Assembly (NCBI RefSeq): GCF_022458985.1
Contig: NC_061773.1
Coordinates: forward strand, 22,974,001 to 23,038,000
Length of the DNA stretch: 64,000 nucleotides
Source: Mugil cephalus
Lineage: Eukaryota; Chordata; Actinopteri; Mugiliformes; Mugilidae
Reading direction: 5' to 3'
Within the stretch, counting starts at the first letter, position 1. Each line of letters begins with the position of its first letter. The notes beneath the pieces were generated by a model. That model worked only from the letters and a program-made list of their open reading frames with translations. It did not search any database and had not been told where the DNA came from. Both the position numbers and the translations under genes were made by a program. Below are positions 11,882 to 25,000 of this stretch, piece after piece.

Positions 11882-14800
11882 CCTCTCCTACTTCCACGCC
11901 ATCACGCTGGGACACTTCCCATGCAGCAGTGCTTTAGCCAAGGCGCAGTGTCATCAGTGTCAACCTACTTTGGCCACAGGTAATCTTATTCAGCACTTTA
12001 ACAGATTTCATCCCCCACTTTAAATTCATCCGCACTGTAGAAGTTTCTGTTTACCATTTACTCTGCAGGTAACATGGCTACACTCTCTCCACTGGCGGCT
12101 GACGCTGCGTTTTCTTGTGGAATACAACAGATAAGAGTCTCTCTCTTTACCCTTGAGTAAAACAGAGGGAAAGAAAGTTCCTGTTACCAAAAGTACAACA
12201 ATTTCCCTTATTTACACCTTTCACAGGAGGCAGACCAATAGGACTTCATGATCTAATGTGATGCTCGAGTGATGATGTGGCGACGATGACGCAGGTAAGG
12301 GACCAAAAATCCAGTTAAAAGAAACCAGGACACTTTAATGTGCCAATAAATGGAGATATGCTTTTAAGGCAATGTGGGAAATCTCATATAATGTACCGTT
12401 CATTTTATTACACAAGACGAGCACTGATGTTAACTCAACACCTATGGAGAACCTAAAACAGCACAGCGGCACAAACAATCGCGCCACGTATTTTTCCTCA
12501 CAGAATATGGGGTTGTGACCCCTCGCCTATTATTCCTGCAGGTAACCGTAGCAACCAGCCACAGAGCAGATTCAAAACAGGTGGAGCACAAAAAGGACGC
12601 TCCAAACACGTGCCATCAGAATAAATATGATAGCAGAATAAGTTAATTAATTAACTTCTGGCTGCATACGGTGTTCACCTGAAGACTGTGTAGGGTATTT
12701 TACATGAGGAGCTTATAAAGCAGAAAGCAGTGAAATCGCACGACGCTTTTGCAAAAGAACAAGTCCATCTGCCATGTCCACTCATCCCGACACTTTCTAA
12801 ACGTTGCTGACTCATTCACTCAACCTGTCGGGACCGCCTCATGATGCATCACGGGGGTGGCACAGAGAAAGACAGGAGGAATCAGACTGAGAGCGGGAGG
12901 CAAACAGGTGCAGGCGGCTCTCATTGGTTTACATATGAGACGGACACAACAGCTGTAGGCTCCATATTACCTCTAAGCGGGTTTCAGCAGGAGACTCGGG
13001 CACTAGACCGACAGCCACACTTAGAATAACTCCACTTTACAGAAAGAAATCTAATTATGTGACTGATTACTTTCAGTAATGTTTCAGAGAGACACCTTCT
13101 CAACCTTCTCAGATTTCTTTGTGAGTGGAAGGCAACAGGAGAAAATACTCGTCCCGATCAAATTATTCTCTTCGAGTTAAAATTCTAAATAATAATAATG
13201 ACGATGTCTTTTCAGAGTGCCCACTCCATCCTCCATTCTTAAATTTTCTGTCCTTATTTCTCCCAGCTCTCTTACATCAAGTGTTGCTAGGCAACAGCTC
13301 ACGCCCACCCATATCCACCTATATGCAATCAATGAATAGAAGGCTAAATTTAAGCTGTAAAAAAAAAAAAAAAAGGATCTAGTTATATAACCAGTGAAGA
13401 CTTGGTACAAAACAAAGCCGTTTCCAGGGGAGTTTGATTCACAGAAATCAAAACCAGTATCCGAATACGTTACGCGGTCACGTGTGTTCGTTTGGCAACG
13501 TGCTCCGACTGCGACGGCTTATCACAACATCGTGTCATAACTTTCCTTAAACACAAAATTTTGCTCAGTGAACCAAGTGAAAGCGCAAACAAGCTAAGCG
13601 TTGTCTCATGCAAATCAGATTACACCCATTTAAACCAAGGACCCGCTGGCATGTCCACACTGCTCAGGCGTCGTCACGTGCTTTCGAGTGCAGCAGGCTC
13701 GGAGAAAAGGTTGAACTGAACGGTGTGCGTTACAGCTCCGCAGGTAAACCTTTAAAAATTCTTTCACGCTGACCCATTCACGCGTACACAATACAGGACT
13801 CGGTGCAGGTTAAGACCTGCAGAGAGCAGGGAGTCTGTTTACTTGCTTTGTGTGTGTGTGTGTGGGAAGGCAGACAGGACGGGATTTCTGCTCTTTGGCT
13901 GGATTACAGCACAATCCAGTACCATGGAAAAATCTACAATGACTGTGTGTAATTACCTGCTCAACACTGACTAAAGACCTGAACCGCTCATTTAAAAACA
14001 CGCCGGGGTTCAGTTTTTATTAGGATTAGGCAGCTATTTAAAAGGAGCGCCACACACGCCCACGATGGTTCACGGTGTCCTCGGAGAGCATTGTCACTGT
14101 CTTCACTTTGACAGTTTTTGTCACATGGATGATGTTGCCTGGATTTTTCAGTAGTCCTTACAGGTTGCATCACTATATCGTAATATGACACTCGGCTCTG
14201 GTTGCAAACTACAATCAGACATCTGACATCTAGCAATAAGACCTCCCCTGCTCCGTGTAGAGGTCACCATGTCTGAAATATGCTCAAAGTGACTTTACAG
14301 TATCATGAAAGCACCTGATGATATGTATGTAAAACGCCCTTATCAGAACCTCCTTCATCATAATTGTATTGTACATCACTTGTTTCCTATGCATTCAAAC
14401 ATTAACATCAGCTTCCTCAGCTGTGGTGGAATGTTTCACATGACGTTCATCGTAAATCTAAGCTAAAGTGAACGCGGAGAGGAAAAAGGGGAAGTGTCTG
14501 AACGCGTCCCGCTTCTCTTGTCTCTTCGTGACCTTTCGTCTTTGCCGCCCATCATCATTAACGTGGGGATTTTAAGGGGCAGGTCGTCCGTCTCTGGGTG
14601 CCACGCTCTCTTTCTTTTACGTTGTGTTTGCTCACTCAAACGACAACCTGTCAGCCCGTGGATGTAGGCAACATCGCGCAAACGTGATGAGATGAGAAGC
14701 CGAGAGGAAGAGGGAAGCAACAATGTGACGGAGAGCAAAGAGGCAGCAGACGCTGACATGGAGAAACATGTCATGCCTTTGTCTAAATACTGAAGTAGAG

Positions 14801-15701
14801 CCTGGCCTACATGGTGTGGGATTTTTGCCAACTGGCCGGCAGGAGTGCAGCCAGACTGGCACGTGGACTTAGTAAAGCTACAACCCTCCAGCGAGCAGGC
14901 GAGGCGCCAAACAGCTGGATCTTTGTCCAGGATACAAGCTCCCATCCCGCAGAGAGCGAGTACTCCTCTCCTCTCCCTGCTGCCTCTTTTCCAGCGGGTT
15001 ACACTGCTGCCGCTGCTGCTTCTGCTTCTGCTGCAAGGACATCTTCTCTACAGTGTGCACACAGGGACACACTGGGTGACCGCAGGCCTTTCTCTACAGC
15101 CAAATGAATGGACTGCACCCATGTGTCAAGCTGCAACACGCGCACACACACACACACACACACACACAAGAATGCCATTCTACGAACTGATTTTAGTCCT
15201 GATGCCAGGACCAAAAATGAATCATTTTAGATTCAAGCAAAATGGATCCTCACTGTGCGTGGCGGTGTGTCCCTCCTCTCACATGCACTAATTTCACAAC
15301 CCACGTTAAGAAAAAAAAAATAAATCAAACCGACGCACATAAACCACTCATGGTCTTCCAGCAAATAAAAGCGCTAATAAACATCCAGATGTTGACACGT
15401 GAAATAAAATCTCAGCAATGACTGAAAATATGAATAAGAATTGGGGGGGAAAAAGACAGACAGACAGACAGACAAACGTCATCCCGCTGCTGAACACATG
15501 AGCGAATCAGGCTTTAAACGCCACATGTTTTAATTCACACAGTTGATGCCGCTTCAAATTGCGCATGAGGGAAGCCTGCTGTTTCCCGTCTAAATATAAA
15601 TAAATAAATAAATAAATAAATAAAAAATCATGTCAGAGAAGGTGTGCCATTTTTTTTTGCGCACCGCTGTGATGTGATGTGCCTGAGAGGAACAGCCTTA
15701 C

Positions 15702-15748
15702 CTGAATCGGGGTGAATCTTTTATACATTCTTCAAAGTCCACCGTCAT
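15702..15748 (-). CDS. acap3: ACAP-family Arf GAP (probably ACAP3), first coding exon only; gene continues left of the window
   Basis: Reading leftward on the minus strand, an ATG at 15748-15746 opens MTVDFEECIKDSPRFR, and the exon stops after AG of the last codon at a consensus donor GTAAGG (15701-15696). This is the conserved N-terminus of the ACAP family (BAR, PH, Arf GAP and ankyrin domains; GTPase-activating proteins for Arf6 on endosomal and plasma membranes). Human ACAP2 and ACAP3 start almost identically. ACAP3 is preferred because the neighbour on the other side of the promoter is pusl1, as in mammals. The start context is good (A at -3). Only 47 coding bases are visible, and I found no second exon (the BAR helix beginning with an acidic DEVE-like stretch) in 1-15701. 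Exon identity is near certain; the exact paralogue is inferred. Confidence 0.87.
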
Positions 15749-17400
15749 TTTTGCGTTTACTCGTGTATTCCCACTTCAGTCTGCCAATGTCATTGCCCGC
15801 GGCGGGATGTCGCTTGAACTGTGCGGATGGTGACTGGTATTCCTTGACGCGCAGCAGTCTGTCGCACCTCTCCCGGTGGCACCGTGACACAAAATGCGAG
15901 CTGAGCGCGCGGCGGGCGGGTTATAGTTACTACTACACCGACAGACAGGCGAGAGGCGTAGCTGCACAGCGGAGCTTCAAGAGGGAAAGGAGAGCGGCGA
16001 CTAGACACAACCCAGAGTAACAACCCACAGGAACACATGGAATCATGGGAAATGGGAACTTCTTCCTCGTTTCACGTTAGTACGCCCTTGGAAGAGGATT
16101 AGGGCCACTGTAAAACAGTTTATTAATTTCATATTCAAGTCATAATATATTATTATTATTACTTATTTGTTATTGTTTACAGTGATCTTAAGTCTCTTCT
16201 AAAAACCTTTTTATAAAGGTTATGATGCTCGTCTCCAAAAGTGTATTAATGTGAACTAAATTAGATTAGTAGCTTTTTCATCCCTAATGTAGGAACTAGG
16301 TTATTTAACTGTAGTGGAGTATGGGGAACCAGGCTTAAGTACAAGGTTTCATACAAGAATAAATCTACTACTACTACTACTACTACTAACAATAATAACA
16401 CACATATATGTCAAAACTTTGACTATAATAAATAGAAAAACTCAATAATCTCAGCTCCAGTGTTGGCTACTTCCTCAATTTCCCCACACATTAAAATAGA
16501 AATGTAAAATAGAAATGTAAGAGCTGAGCATAGTGAACGTAATATTGATTTCGAGAAAATCAGAGATTTCTTTTTTATTTTTATATCGTTTTGACTGCGT
16601 ATTTATCCATGATGAAGAGAAATAAAAGACGAAAAGAGAGAAATCTTCGCCATTGTCTGGATTATTCTTTTATTTCTAACCCTTCTTGCTTGACTCGTTT
16701 TCATCCTTCACCCCACTAACGTTGAGGCGGTTGCTTCTGTTGACGGACTTTATCCACCTGCAGCTGAGCCGTCTCACCATTGTGTAAAGTCTCTGGTCTC
16801 GATGAGTTGAACGGAGATGTTGCGGCTGACTATGACGCAATCAAAAAGCGACCGACGAGAGTCGAGTACAGCAGGGGACGCACAGGCGTTAAGGGTATTT
16901 TTTTTTTGCCTCCGCTTAATTCTTTCTTTTGTATTTCTTTTAATGCGTGTGTTCAACATATCTAAACAGATAGCATATAAATTATACTGTGTGCGCGCGG
17001 ACAAACGTGTCCCCTGAGATAGATAGAAGAGGGATATATGCACGTGCGGTTTTTATTTGTGACACCCTACCTGTCACGGCGCGTGTATTTGACACGATAC
17101 GGTCAATAAAGTATTTTATCGAATTAATACTAATCTTATAAACACAACAGTGCTCCTCTCCGCTCTACTTCCGGACTACAAACGGAGGTGAAGGTCCTGT
17201 CTGTCTGTCTGCAGTGCAGTACCAAACATGTTCTGACTTGGGTCTGTCAGGTCTGTCAAGGTTTTTACTCACGCTTTAAAGGTTAAAACGTCAGTCAAGT
17301 AAAGGGTTCTTTGTTAGTTTTGTCCACGCTTGGCCCGTAAAAATGATTCTTCACTGAGTCGTGTCTTTCTTTTGAAGCAGTGTCATGAAAGTTCAACACC
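15749..17400. promoter_or_regulatory. Divergent promoter interval between acap3 and pusl1
   Basis: About 1.65 kb separates the two start codons. A GC-rich, CpG-containing block at 15760-16010 is the likely acap3 5' UTR and core promoter. A second block at about 17150-17340 contains an ETS-type ACTTCCGG site and probably the pusl1 transcription start. No TATA box is evident near either, as is usual for housekeeping genes. Between them lies AT-rich sequence with a CTA triplet run (16369-16388). Transcription start sites are inferred, not seen. Confidence 0.5.
17167..17174 (+). promoter_or_regulatory. ETS-family binding site (ACTTCCGG) in the pusl1 promoter
   Basis: A perfect ACTTCCGG core lies 227 bases upstream of the pusl1 ATG, in a locally GC-rich TATA-less stretch. 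Sites of this GABPA/ELK class are typical of promoters of mitochondrial and other housekeeping genes, which fits the gene. It is a single motif match, so function is inferred. Confidence 0.4.
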
Positions 17401-20400
17401 ATGCACAACTGTGCACGTTACCTCATCTTCTTCCAGTACATTGGAACCAAATACAAGTAGGTTACGGGCTATTGTTGCATTTTAATCCATTTAGCTGTTT
17501 ACATTCTTACCAGATTATTTAATCATTTCTGCAGAGGTGTAATAAAAATCCCTCCACATGAAGTCGGCAAGACCGGGGTGCAGAACCACCTGGAGGTACG
17601 TTTATTTGTTGTTGTTGTTTTTTCGTTTGTTATTACACACATAAGTGTCTGGAGACCTGTATCATGCAATCACATACTGTAATCTGCTCCGAGTCCGTGT
17701 GAGTGGCTGAATATGTTTATTCTCCTCCGTGTCACTTATCTACAAGCACTTGCCAGTTCATTAGGTACACAAATGAAAACGGGGAAAGGGATGATAGTCT
17801 TGGAGCAGTTTGTTATTCTTTTGAAATCTTGTTTAAATATTAGTCATTTGCTTTATTTTGTTTTTCAAGCGTAGATGAGTAGGTTTATAAATACATTAGC
17901 ATTTCTGTTTATTTTGATTATTTGTTAGTGCTTTTATTTTGAAGGCATTATGTTTGTGTTAATGTATGTTTTTTTTTTCTTTGCCTGCCTAAATAAACCA
18001 CACCAATTGTCATTTTTTGCACTTTTTTTCTCTCAATCCATGCATGATCTAAATCCCAGAGTGCCCCAATGGCAGTTTGATCTTAATTTGGTTCGTTTAC
18101 GAAGTAGTTTTTTTGTTTTGTTTTGTTTTGTTATTAGTTTGGGACAAATAGCCACTACAGATAGATAGATAAATACTTTATTTATGACTATGCCAAAAGC
18201 AGCCTGCTTTTCGAAGGGTCAAACCTGACTCTTGAATTTGTAATTTTTTTTTTTCAATGAAAATAACTGCTATTCCTAAATTGTCCACTGTTATAAAAAG
18301 AGAAGTGGACTGAACACAGTTCACTGAGACTAAACAGCAGACAGCAATGTGCCCAAATTGCACATATTTTTCTTAAGACACAAACGACAACACAAATCAC
18401 TGCTGTAGACAACCTGTGTTCAGTTGTTACAGTGCATTATTCAGCATGTTGGTAACCTTGTGACACGATGGACTGAAAAACAAAATGATCATGTCTTAAT
18501 GCCATAGAGTCCTAATATCTTTTCAGTAGCACCTAATACTGCATCGTTAGTGTTTTTTATTATATATTATATATATTTAATTTTTTATACAGAATGTCCA
18601 CCCCAAACTTTTTATCTCTCCGTCTCTGTCTTTGTGCAGGATGCGATCCAGAGGCTGAAGCCGGTCAACCCGGTGCGTCTGTGGATCTCCAGCAGGACAG
18701 ACACGGGCGTCCACGCTCTTTGCAACACGGCCCACTTTGACCTCCAGCGCAAAGACGACAAGGTGCCATTTACTGAAGACATCCTCGTTAAGGCTCTCAA
18801 TGACCATCTAATGACGGAGCACGTCAGGTGAGACATAATCCAAAATGTTCAATGGGTAGAGCCGAGAGGGCCGTCTACGTTCTCCTGCCACAATAATCTG
18901 AAAATCTTCAGAAACCACAAATATTTTTTCCTATTTTAAGTTCATGTGTAAAGGTTGCTCTGTTAAAATTAAAGCACTTTTCTCTTCAACATGCACTTGA
19001 ATTTCTAAATTCTCTTATCTTTCTCGTCAAACTGTGATCCATCCAAGTGTATATAACCTTCTATTTTAGCCTAATGTCCTCATATGTGGACACTGGGATT
19101 ATTTCATCATTTAAATTATAATAAAATCACCAATGTGTGATAAATTATAAAACTGTTTATTTTAATACGTAAACGTGGCTGTCCTCAAATGTGTACCTGA
19201 ATACTTATCCTTTGCTACCACTAGATGGCAGACTAAAGTGTCCACTAATGAGGACAGTGGGTTTAAATGATGCAGAAAAAGCTGCAATAAAACCTAAAAT
19301 TTAACGTCCCCATATGAGGACGCAGGGTCTCAGCAGGTTAAATACCTAAATAGCTGTGAGTAACTGTTTAATTACTTTTTGAACCCTGGCAATTTGGACA
19401 CTATGTGTTATACTCACACACCTGGCGATTAAATGTTGCATCCGTCTTTTTATTTCAGATCGAATGTGCTGAAACACAAATTGTGATGAGTTAAAAAGTA
19501 TTTGCGTCTGAAAGCTCGCTGTCAGTTTCTCTGCCAGAGTTTAGGCACTTTAAGTTTCAATTGTGATTTATCTATATTGATCTGTATGACATTCATTAGA
19601 AATACCTGACAGAAATTCATTCACACAGAAGACATAAAACAATAGCTCGAGTTACGCGCCGTGATGAAGTGTTTCTTCCATACCACCATATGGACGATGT
19701 ACAATGCAACAACAGTGTCGGATCTCATTCATAAAACGGTGTGAAATGGAATTTCTCATTGCAGCCAAATCACAAGGGAGCTGCGATGTAAAGAACCCCG
19801 AGGCCACAGGCAATAAAATAACATGCATGCATACATTTATTGAAGGCGCCTCCTGAGGACATGTTCTTTTTGAATAAATCACAACGCAAAAATCATGACT
19901 AAGGTTAGCATGTGCTCCAACAGGTGGCCTAAACAGCACGACGCATATCATTGAGGAAATGCCAAAAGTTCACCTGTTGAGTGTTTAAAGGAAAACGTGC
20001 ATCTTCAGATAGAGGATTTGACCTCCTCTCTGTCCTGTCCCCGTCTCCCCCCGTTCGTAATCCCTTTGTTACACATATGCATCATTCAGAGCCGTTTAAC
20101 TACATTGGTCAAAGCTGCTGTCACGTGCGTGTTGATTTAGTCAGCAGCAGAAAAGAGAGAAAAGAAACAAAAAGCGAATTCGAGAAACATGGATAGATGG
20201 AGGTGGAGATGGCGAGGGATGGAGGGAGTCGGTGTCAGTGAGAGAAGGTGCCGAAAGACAAATGTGTGAGTGTGAAACAGAACAAGCCATTTGGGGAAAC
20301 GCACAGAAAAGAGAGAGGAGGGGGGGAAAGGGAAGCTCCCAGCATCCCGCTAATCCCCAAAACCTGCAGAGAGTACGTTAGAAAGGATTATCCCTGATCT

Positions 20401-21948
20401 CCTTTTTGCTCTATAGCATCTATTAATACACACACACTCATCTATGCGCCCTTCACAAAACACCAATATCTATCGCCTCTTAACTGCTTTACACAGAGGC
20501 TGCTGAAATATTCAACCATCAGCAGTGTTTTATGCACAAACGTCACTTTTTTTTTTTTTTTTATTCTTGATCTTTTCAGATTGTCAGATCTGGCATCCCG
20601 AACTATCTTTTCACATCCGTCACAGAGGAAAGTTGTAATCAAGAGGATTTTCTTTTGCAACAATCGCAATATGTCTCCTGGCTCGTAGCTTTGGTCTGCT
20701 GCCCCCCGGAGACAACGAGCCAAGGCAAGATTTAAACATAGACTGCACACTGTAAAAAATGTCTCCTCTTCTGTGGCGCTGTGAAAACGGGCCCCAATTA
20801 GCCTAAACCGAACGGCTCCTTTCCCATAAGAGGAAACTGCCGAACAGCAAAACGACGCCGTGCCAAACAATGCTCCAGTTCCCAAATGTGTGAGGCCGTG
20901 CTTCGCGCGCCGCCTATGAAAATTTTATGGGTGTGTGGTTTGGAGGCCGGGTGAACGCTGTCACTTCGCATCTGAGCAGCGGCTGAAAGCAGACGCGAGG
21001 GGTTCCTCTGCCACGTGTCACACCCAGTCTCCTCCCCTGGAAACGTAACCTAGTTTCTCTAGACCGTGCACAGACACCACATGCACAAACATGTGTGTAC
21101 ATGATCTCCATTGTTCCTTAAACTCCGGCATGCTTACATGCCACCACCACCTTCACCACTTGCCTTTTTTTTTTTTATTCTATCACCAGACACACGCATG
21201 ACTGCACTGAATTCATACTCTGTGTGCAGGCACAAACGTGTGGACGACACCGTAGGGTGTGTTTTGTGCACTCACGACTATACTGCTGCATCTGACTCTT
21301 TTAGTTTACATTAAGCACAGTGACAAGTTTTGTTTTTTAATCATTTTTAAAGATAACATATCATCATTATTTCATGTATCATTACACTTCCTTCTTATCC
21401 TCTTTGGGAGTTCGATTAATGGCAGGGAAGTGAATATATATTTTCAATTTATGTGGCCTTACTGTAATATTAAGCATGTTTAGTTTATCATTAAGTGTCA
21501 ACGCAGCTTTAATTTAGCTTTTTTTAGCCGTGCTTCTCGTGTTGTCAGGCTGAGACTTAAACATGTTATCAAATACAGAATGGACTAATTTAAGATTTGA
21601 TACAGACCTTTATAACAACCTCAGAGTGATAACACTGCAGCTAGTGTTATAATCACGTCAGAAATTAATGCAAAATGAATGCAATCCGACTTAAATGTAC
21701 TCTGCATTTAGTGCAAAAAGGCAAATGCTAACATTCCAATACAGCATCTGAATTGGTGAATCTGGTGAGCGTAGCATCTGTTAAACATCAAAATATCAAC
21801 GGTACCTTGGGGCAGGTTAGCAGGCTAATGTTAGCACTGCTACATTTGATTTAATTTCGTTGCAAACGCAGTAGCCGAGCTCATAACTGACTCTGATGTT
21901 GGAGTGAAGCCTAGAAGGAGCGATCTGTGCTGTGTAGTAACACATTAC

Positions 21949-22018
<70 letters not shown>

Positions 22019-25000
22019 GATCTTGCAGTCTGGTACATTCTCAGACATGCACAGACTCAAACATTTTCAATAATTACTGTAGCGTCACACATCTACTGGC
22101 AGCTGGACTTCTCCTTCAATCACTTTCTTTCAATTATCTTATTATTAGTTGCCTGAAACCATAAAAAAAATCAAAAAAGCCAAAAATATTTAAAGCTCCT
22201 TTTGTTCTCGTTGCCTTTAGGTCTTTGATGTTTTATTACATCGGCACAGTTTGGTTCACTGTTTGCCGGCGGTCGATTAAAGCGCGGAGCTTTTACCAGA
22301 AATGTCCTCCTTCATTCTGCTCCGACGTCTCACACAGTGTCATGAATCAATAAGAATGCATTAGAGTTATTGCCTCCATCCCTGCCTCTGTGCACAGATA
22401 CACAGGAAGTGGCCCGTGTTATCCGGAATCTGGAATCACATCAAAGAGCCTCGGCCTGGGAGTCTGTTGTGGGGCTAACTGTGTTACCATAAGCTCTGCT
22501 TTTCAGGGCTCTTGGCTGCCCTTTTAGGAATCTCTGACAGAGACTGTGCCTTTGTACAAAAAAAAAGCTGCAATGTTGGCATTTTGGACAATGAGTTATA
22601 CACAGTTTTTCTTGCTGGCAGTACAAATGAGAGTATTAACTCCAACTGTGTTTGGGGACGTAAGAAACAAAAGATCATCCACCGGACACTGAGTGTCTAA
22701 AGTCCCCCTCCAGGCTCGTTCTGAGATGCATAAAAATACTCTGCTTTGAAAAATAGTTTCTGTCTGATGTGATTCCATAATAAACCCTCTTGATTGGGTT
22801 AGTAATTCTTGAAATGGCTTCTACTATACGTCTCACGCCTTCCTGGCAAATTCAGGATCTAAGTCAGGGGTCAAACTGATGGAGAGATTAAGTAGGGACC
22901 CCCTACCTACTATATGTGATCTATATTAAACTTGGTCTAGTGCTATTCATAAATATATATCATTATTATCATTTTTGCATTCACAATTAAGCTATTCAAA
23001 TTATATACAGGTTCAAATATTAATTTTCTTATTTCAAATATGCACAACAGTAGGGTGGGTATGCAACTGCTGTAAAATATACATTATATATTGTGCCTTA
23101 CTAAAATATGTTGGATTCATGTTAATGTGTATTTAAAGAAATTTAAATTTGTAGGGGAAAATAAAAAATATATATATATAAAAAATGTCTAATCAACCAA
23201 AGGTTTTACAGCCCCCCCCCCCTGCAGTACCTCTGCAGGCCACTAGGGGTTGAAGACCTGTTATCTGAACCATATCTTTATATATCACTGCACAGTTTCA
23301 GTGACTGAGCATCGCAGGCTTCAGGTTTCAACATCGTGCTCGTGTACGAGGTCACAAATCCACTGTGAGCAGATAAATTTTAAAACACTTTTTGTGCACA
23401 AACATCTTTTCTGTCCAGTGAAGCGTGTGAACGTCGACCAAAACATGTTTTTTTATGTGGAGCTGAGCTTAAATGTTTACTTTTGAGCTATTTAAATAAC
23501 CAGGGTAATGTAACAGGAGACTCTGTGGTCGAACATGTGCTGCATGTTGTATTAATGAGCACTATAAATTAGAAATTACTCCCTGTTGTTGCTCCAGACC
23601 GCGAGTTTCCAGCTTTTTCGGGCTCGTGGCTTTAACTCCCAACTCTTTCTCTTTCGCTTCCTTTTCCAGGATCACCCACGCGCGCCGTGTTCCAAACGAC
23701 TTCAGCGCCCGTTTCCGTGCCCAGTCGCGAACCTACGTCTACAGGCTGGCGCTGGGGTTCGGCAGAAGCTCCATGCTTCCCCTCCCGGACAGCTATCTGT
23801 GCTGGAGCCTCCCCAACACGTGAGTCATCCCAGTTCATACGCCAGCCCTCCCCTTCACTCACTCACTCATTCATTCATCCATCCGTTTATCCTCCTTCCC
23901 TCACATGAAAGCTCGGGCCGAAAGCCACACATGAACAAACGCGGGGCGTCTCGGTAAGCTCATGTCAAGCAGAAACAAGACCACATTAAACACATGAATA
24001 ATCCACATTGCGCCACGCCGAAAACCGCAGATTTGGGAGGAAGTGTTTTATCTGAGCTGACATCCCAAGAACAAACAAAGAAAGGAGGAGGAGGAGGAGG
24101 GAGGGAGGGAGAGAGAAGAGACGGGTGGACGCGTTTTAAAAGGAGGGAAATGAATGAAACGGCCTTTCAGCTATGATTGAAGGGAGGTACGTTTCAGAGA
24201 GTGTATGTTTGAGCATTTGTCTGCTTTTTTTTTTTCTTTTTGGGCAAAAGTAGGGCAAGATAAGCTGCGGGCTTATACACATGCAGAACAACACCCACGC
24301 ATTTTACCCTGCCTGTTTTTTTTTTTTTTCCTGCTCTACCTTTCCTCTCCCTTCCTTTCTCCTCGTCTCCGCCGTGTTTATTTTTCTCACCATCTCTTTC
24401 CATTCTCCTTCCCTCCCTAGTTTGTCTCTCTCTCTGTGGCGCCTCCGCTTCTTCGTTATCCTCTCTCTCATGTTTGGCGTTCATCTCTTTTCCGCCCCTG
24501 AGCGTCTCTGCCTCAGCAGCGTCTCTCTCTCTCTCTGTTTGATCTTCCTCCCATCTCACCATCCCACTGCAAAAAAAGAAGAGCGGAGAGATTATTTTAC
24601 TTTTTCATGATTGCTGATGCTTTAATGTTGAAATTCAGATCACGCTGCTGCTGCCGGGTTTTTTAGAAATTACCAAAAGACTGATTGCATAATTTAAGCA
24701 GTCTATTCGCAGATTTCTAAGAATAAATTAATGTCGGGGTTTTAAACTTAGAAAAAGAGGAAAAAATGTTCTTTAGTGTCAGAAAAGACTAAATTATTTT
24801 GAGTCACTTGTTTTGTGTAACTAACGCAGAGAAATGCTTCAGTTAATTGTTTTGACAAAAATGTAAAATACAAAATGAGAACTTTAATTAAACAGGGACA
24901 AAATGTTACATTAAAGCAGCGTTTTCTTCTCTACCGCATTTGCTTGGTTTATCTTTATCGCTTTAACACACTAATGTTCAGCAGCTCTAATATCTGCCGC

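Larger units (their letters stand above)
1..15701 (-). other. Presumed first intron of acap3, repeat-rich, no supported exon
   Basis: I see no open frame with a recognisable family, and no exon continuing the ACAP BAR domain. The stretch holds dispersed repeats (2015-2160 and 5581-5740; 3290-3770; 11623-11881), poly-T runs, a perfect 18-bp palindrome (12640-12657), two strong hairpins (9432-9462, 10040-10085), a CA run at 15141-15168 and an AAAT run at 15593-15626. A GC-richer unique block at about 14460-15100 has overlapping open frames on both strands, but their low-complexity leucine/serine content gives no sign of protein selection. If the exon at 15702 is acap3, intron 1 is at least 15.7 kb. 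Confidence 0.55.

Noticed and set aside
14463-15291. Overlapping open frames of 148-160 codons on both strands
   Set aside because: Leucine- and serine-rich translations of CTG/CAG-like runs and a CA microsatellite; not consistent with a protein family.
15776-16038. Three overlapping frames at the acap3 promoter
   Set aside because: They are the CpG-rich 5' UTR/promoter; the true coding exon is the short one at 15702-15748.
21817-22038. Minus-strand frame with tyrosine-leucine-serine-isoleucine repeats
   Set aside because: Translation of the GATA microsatellite.
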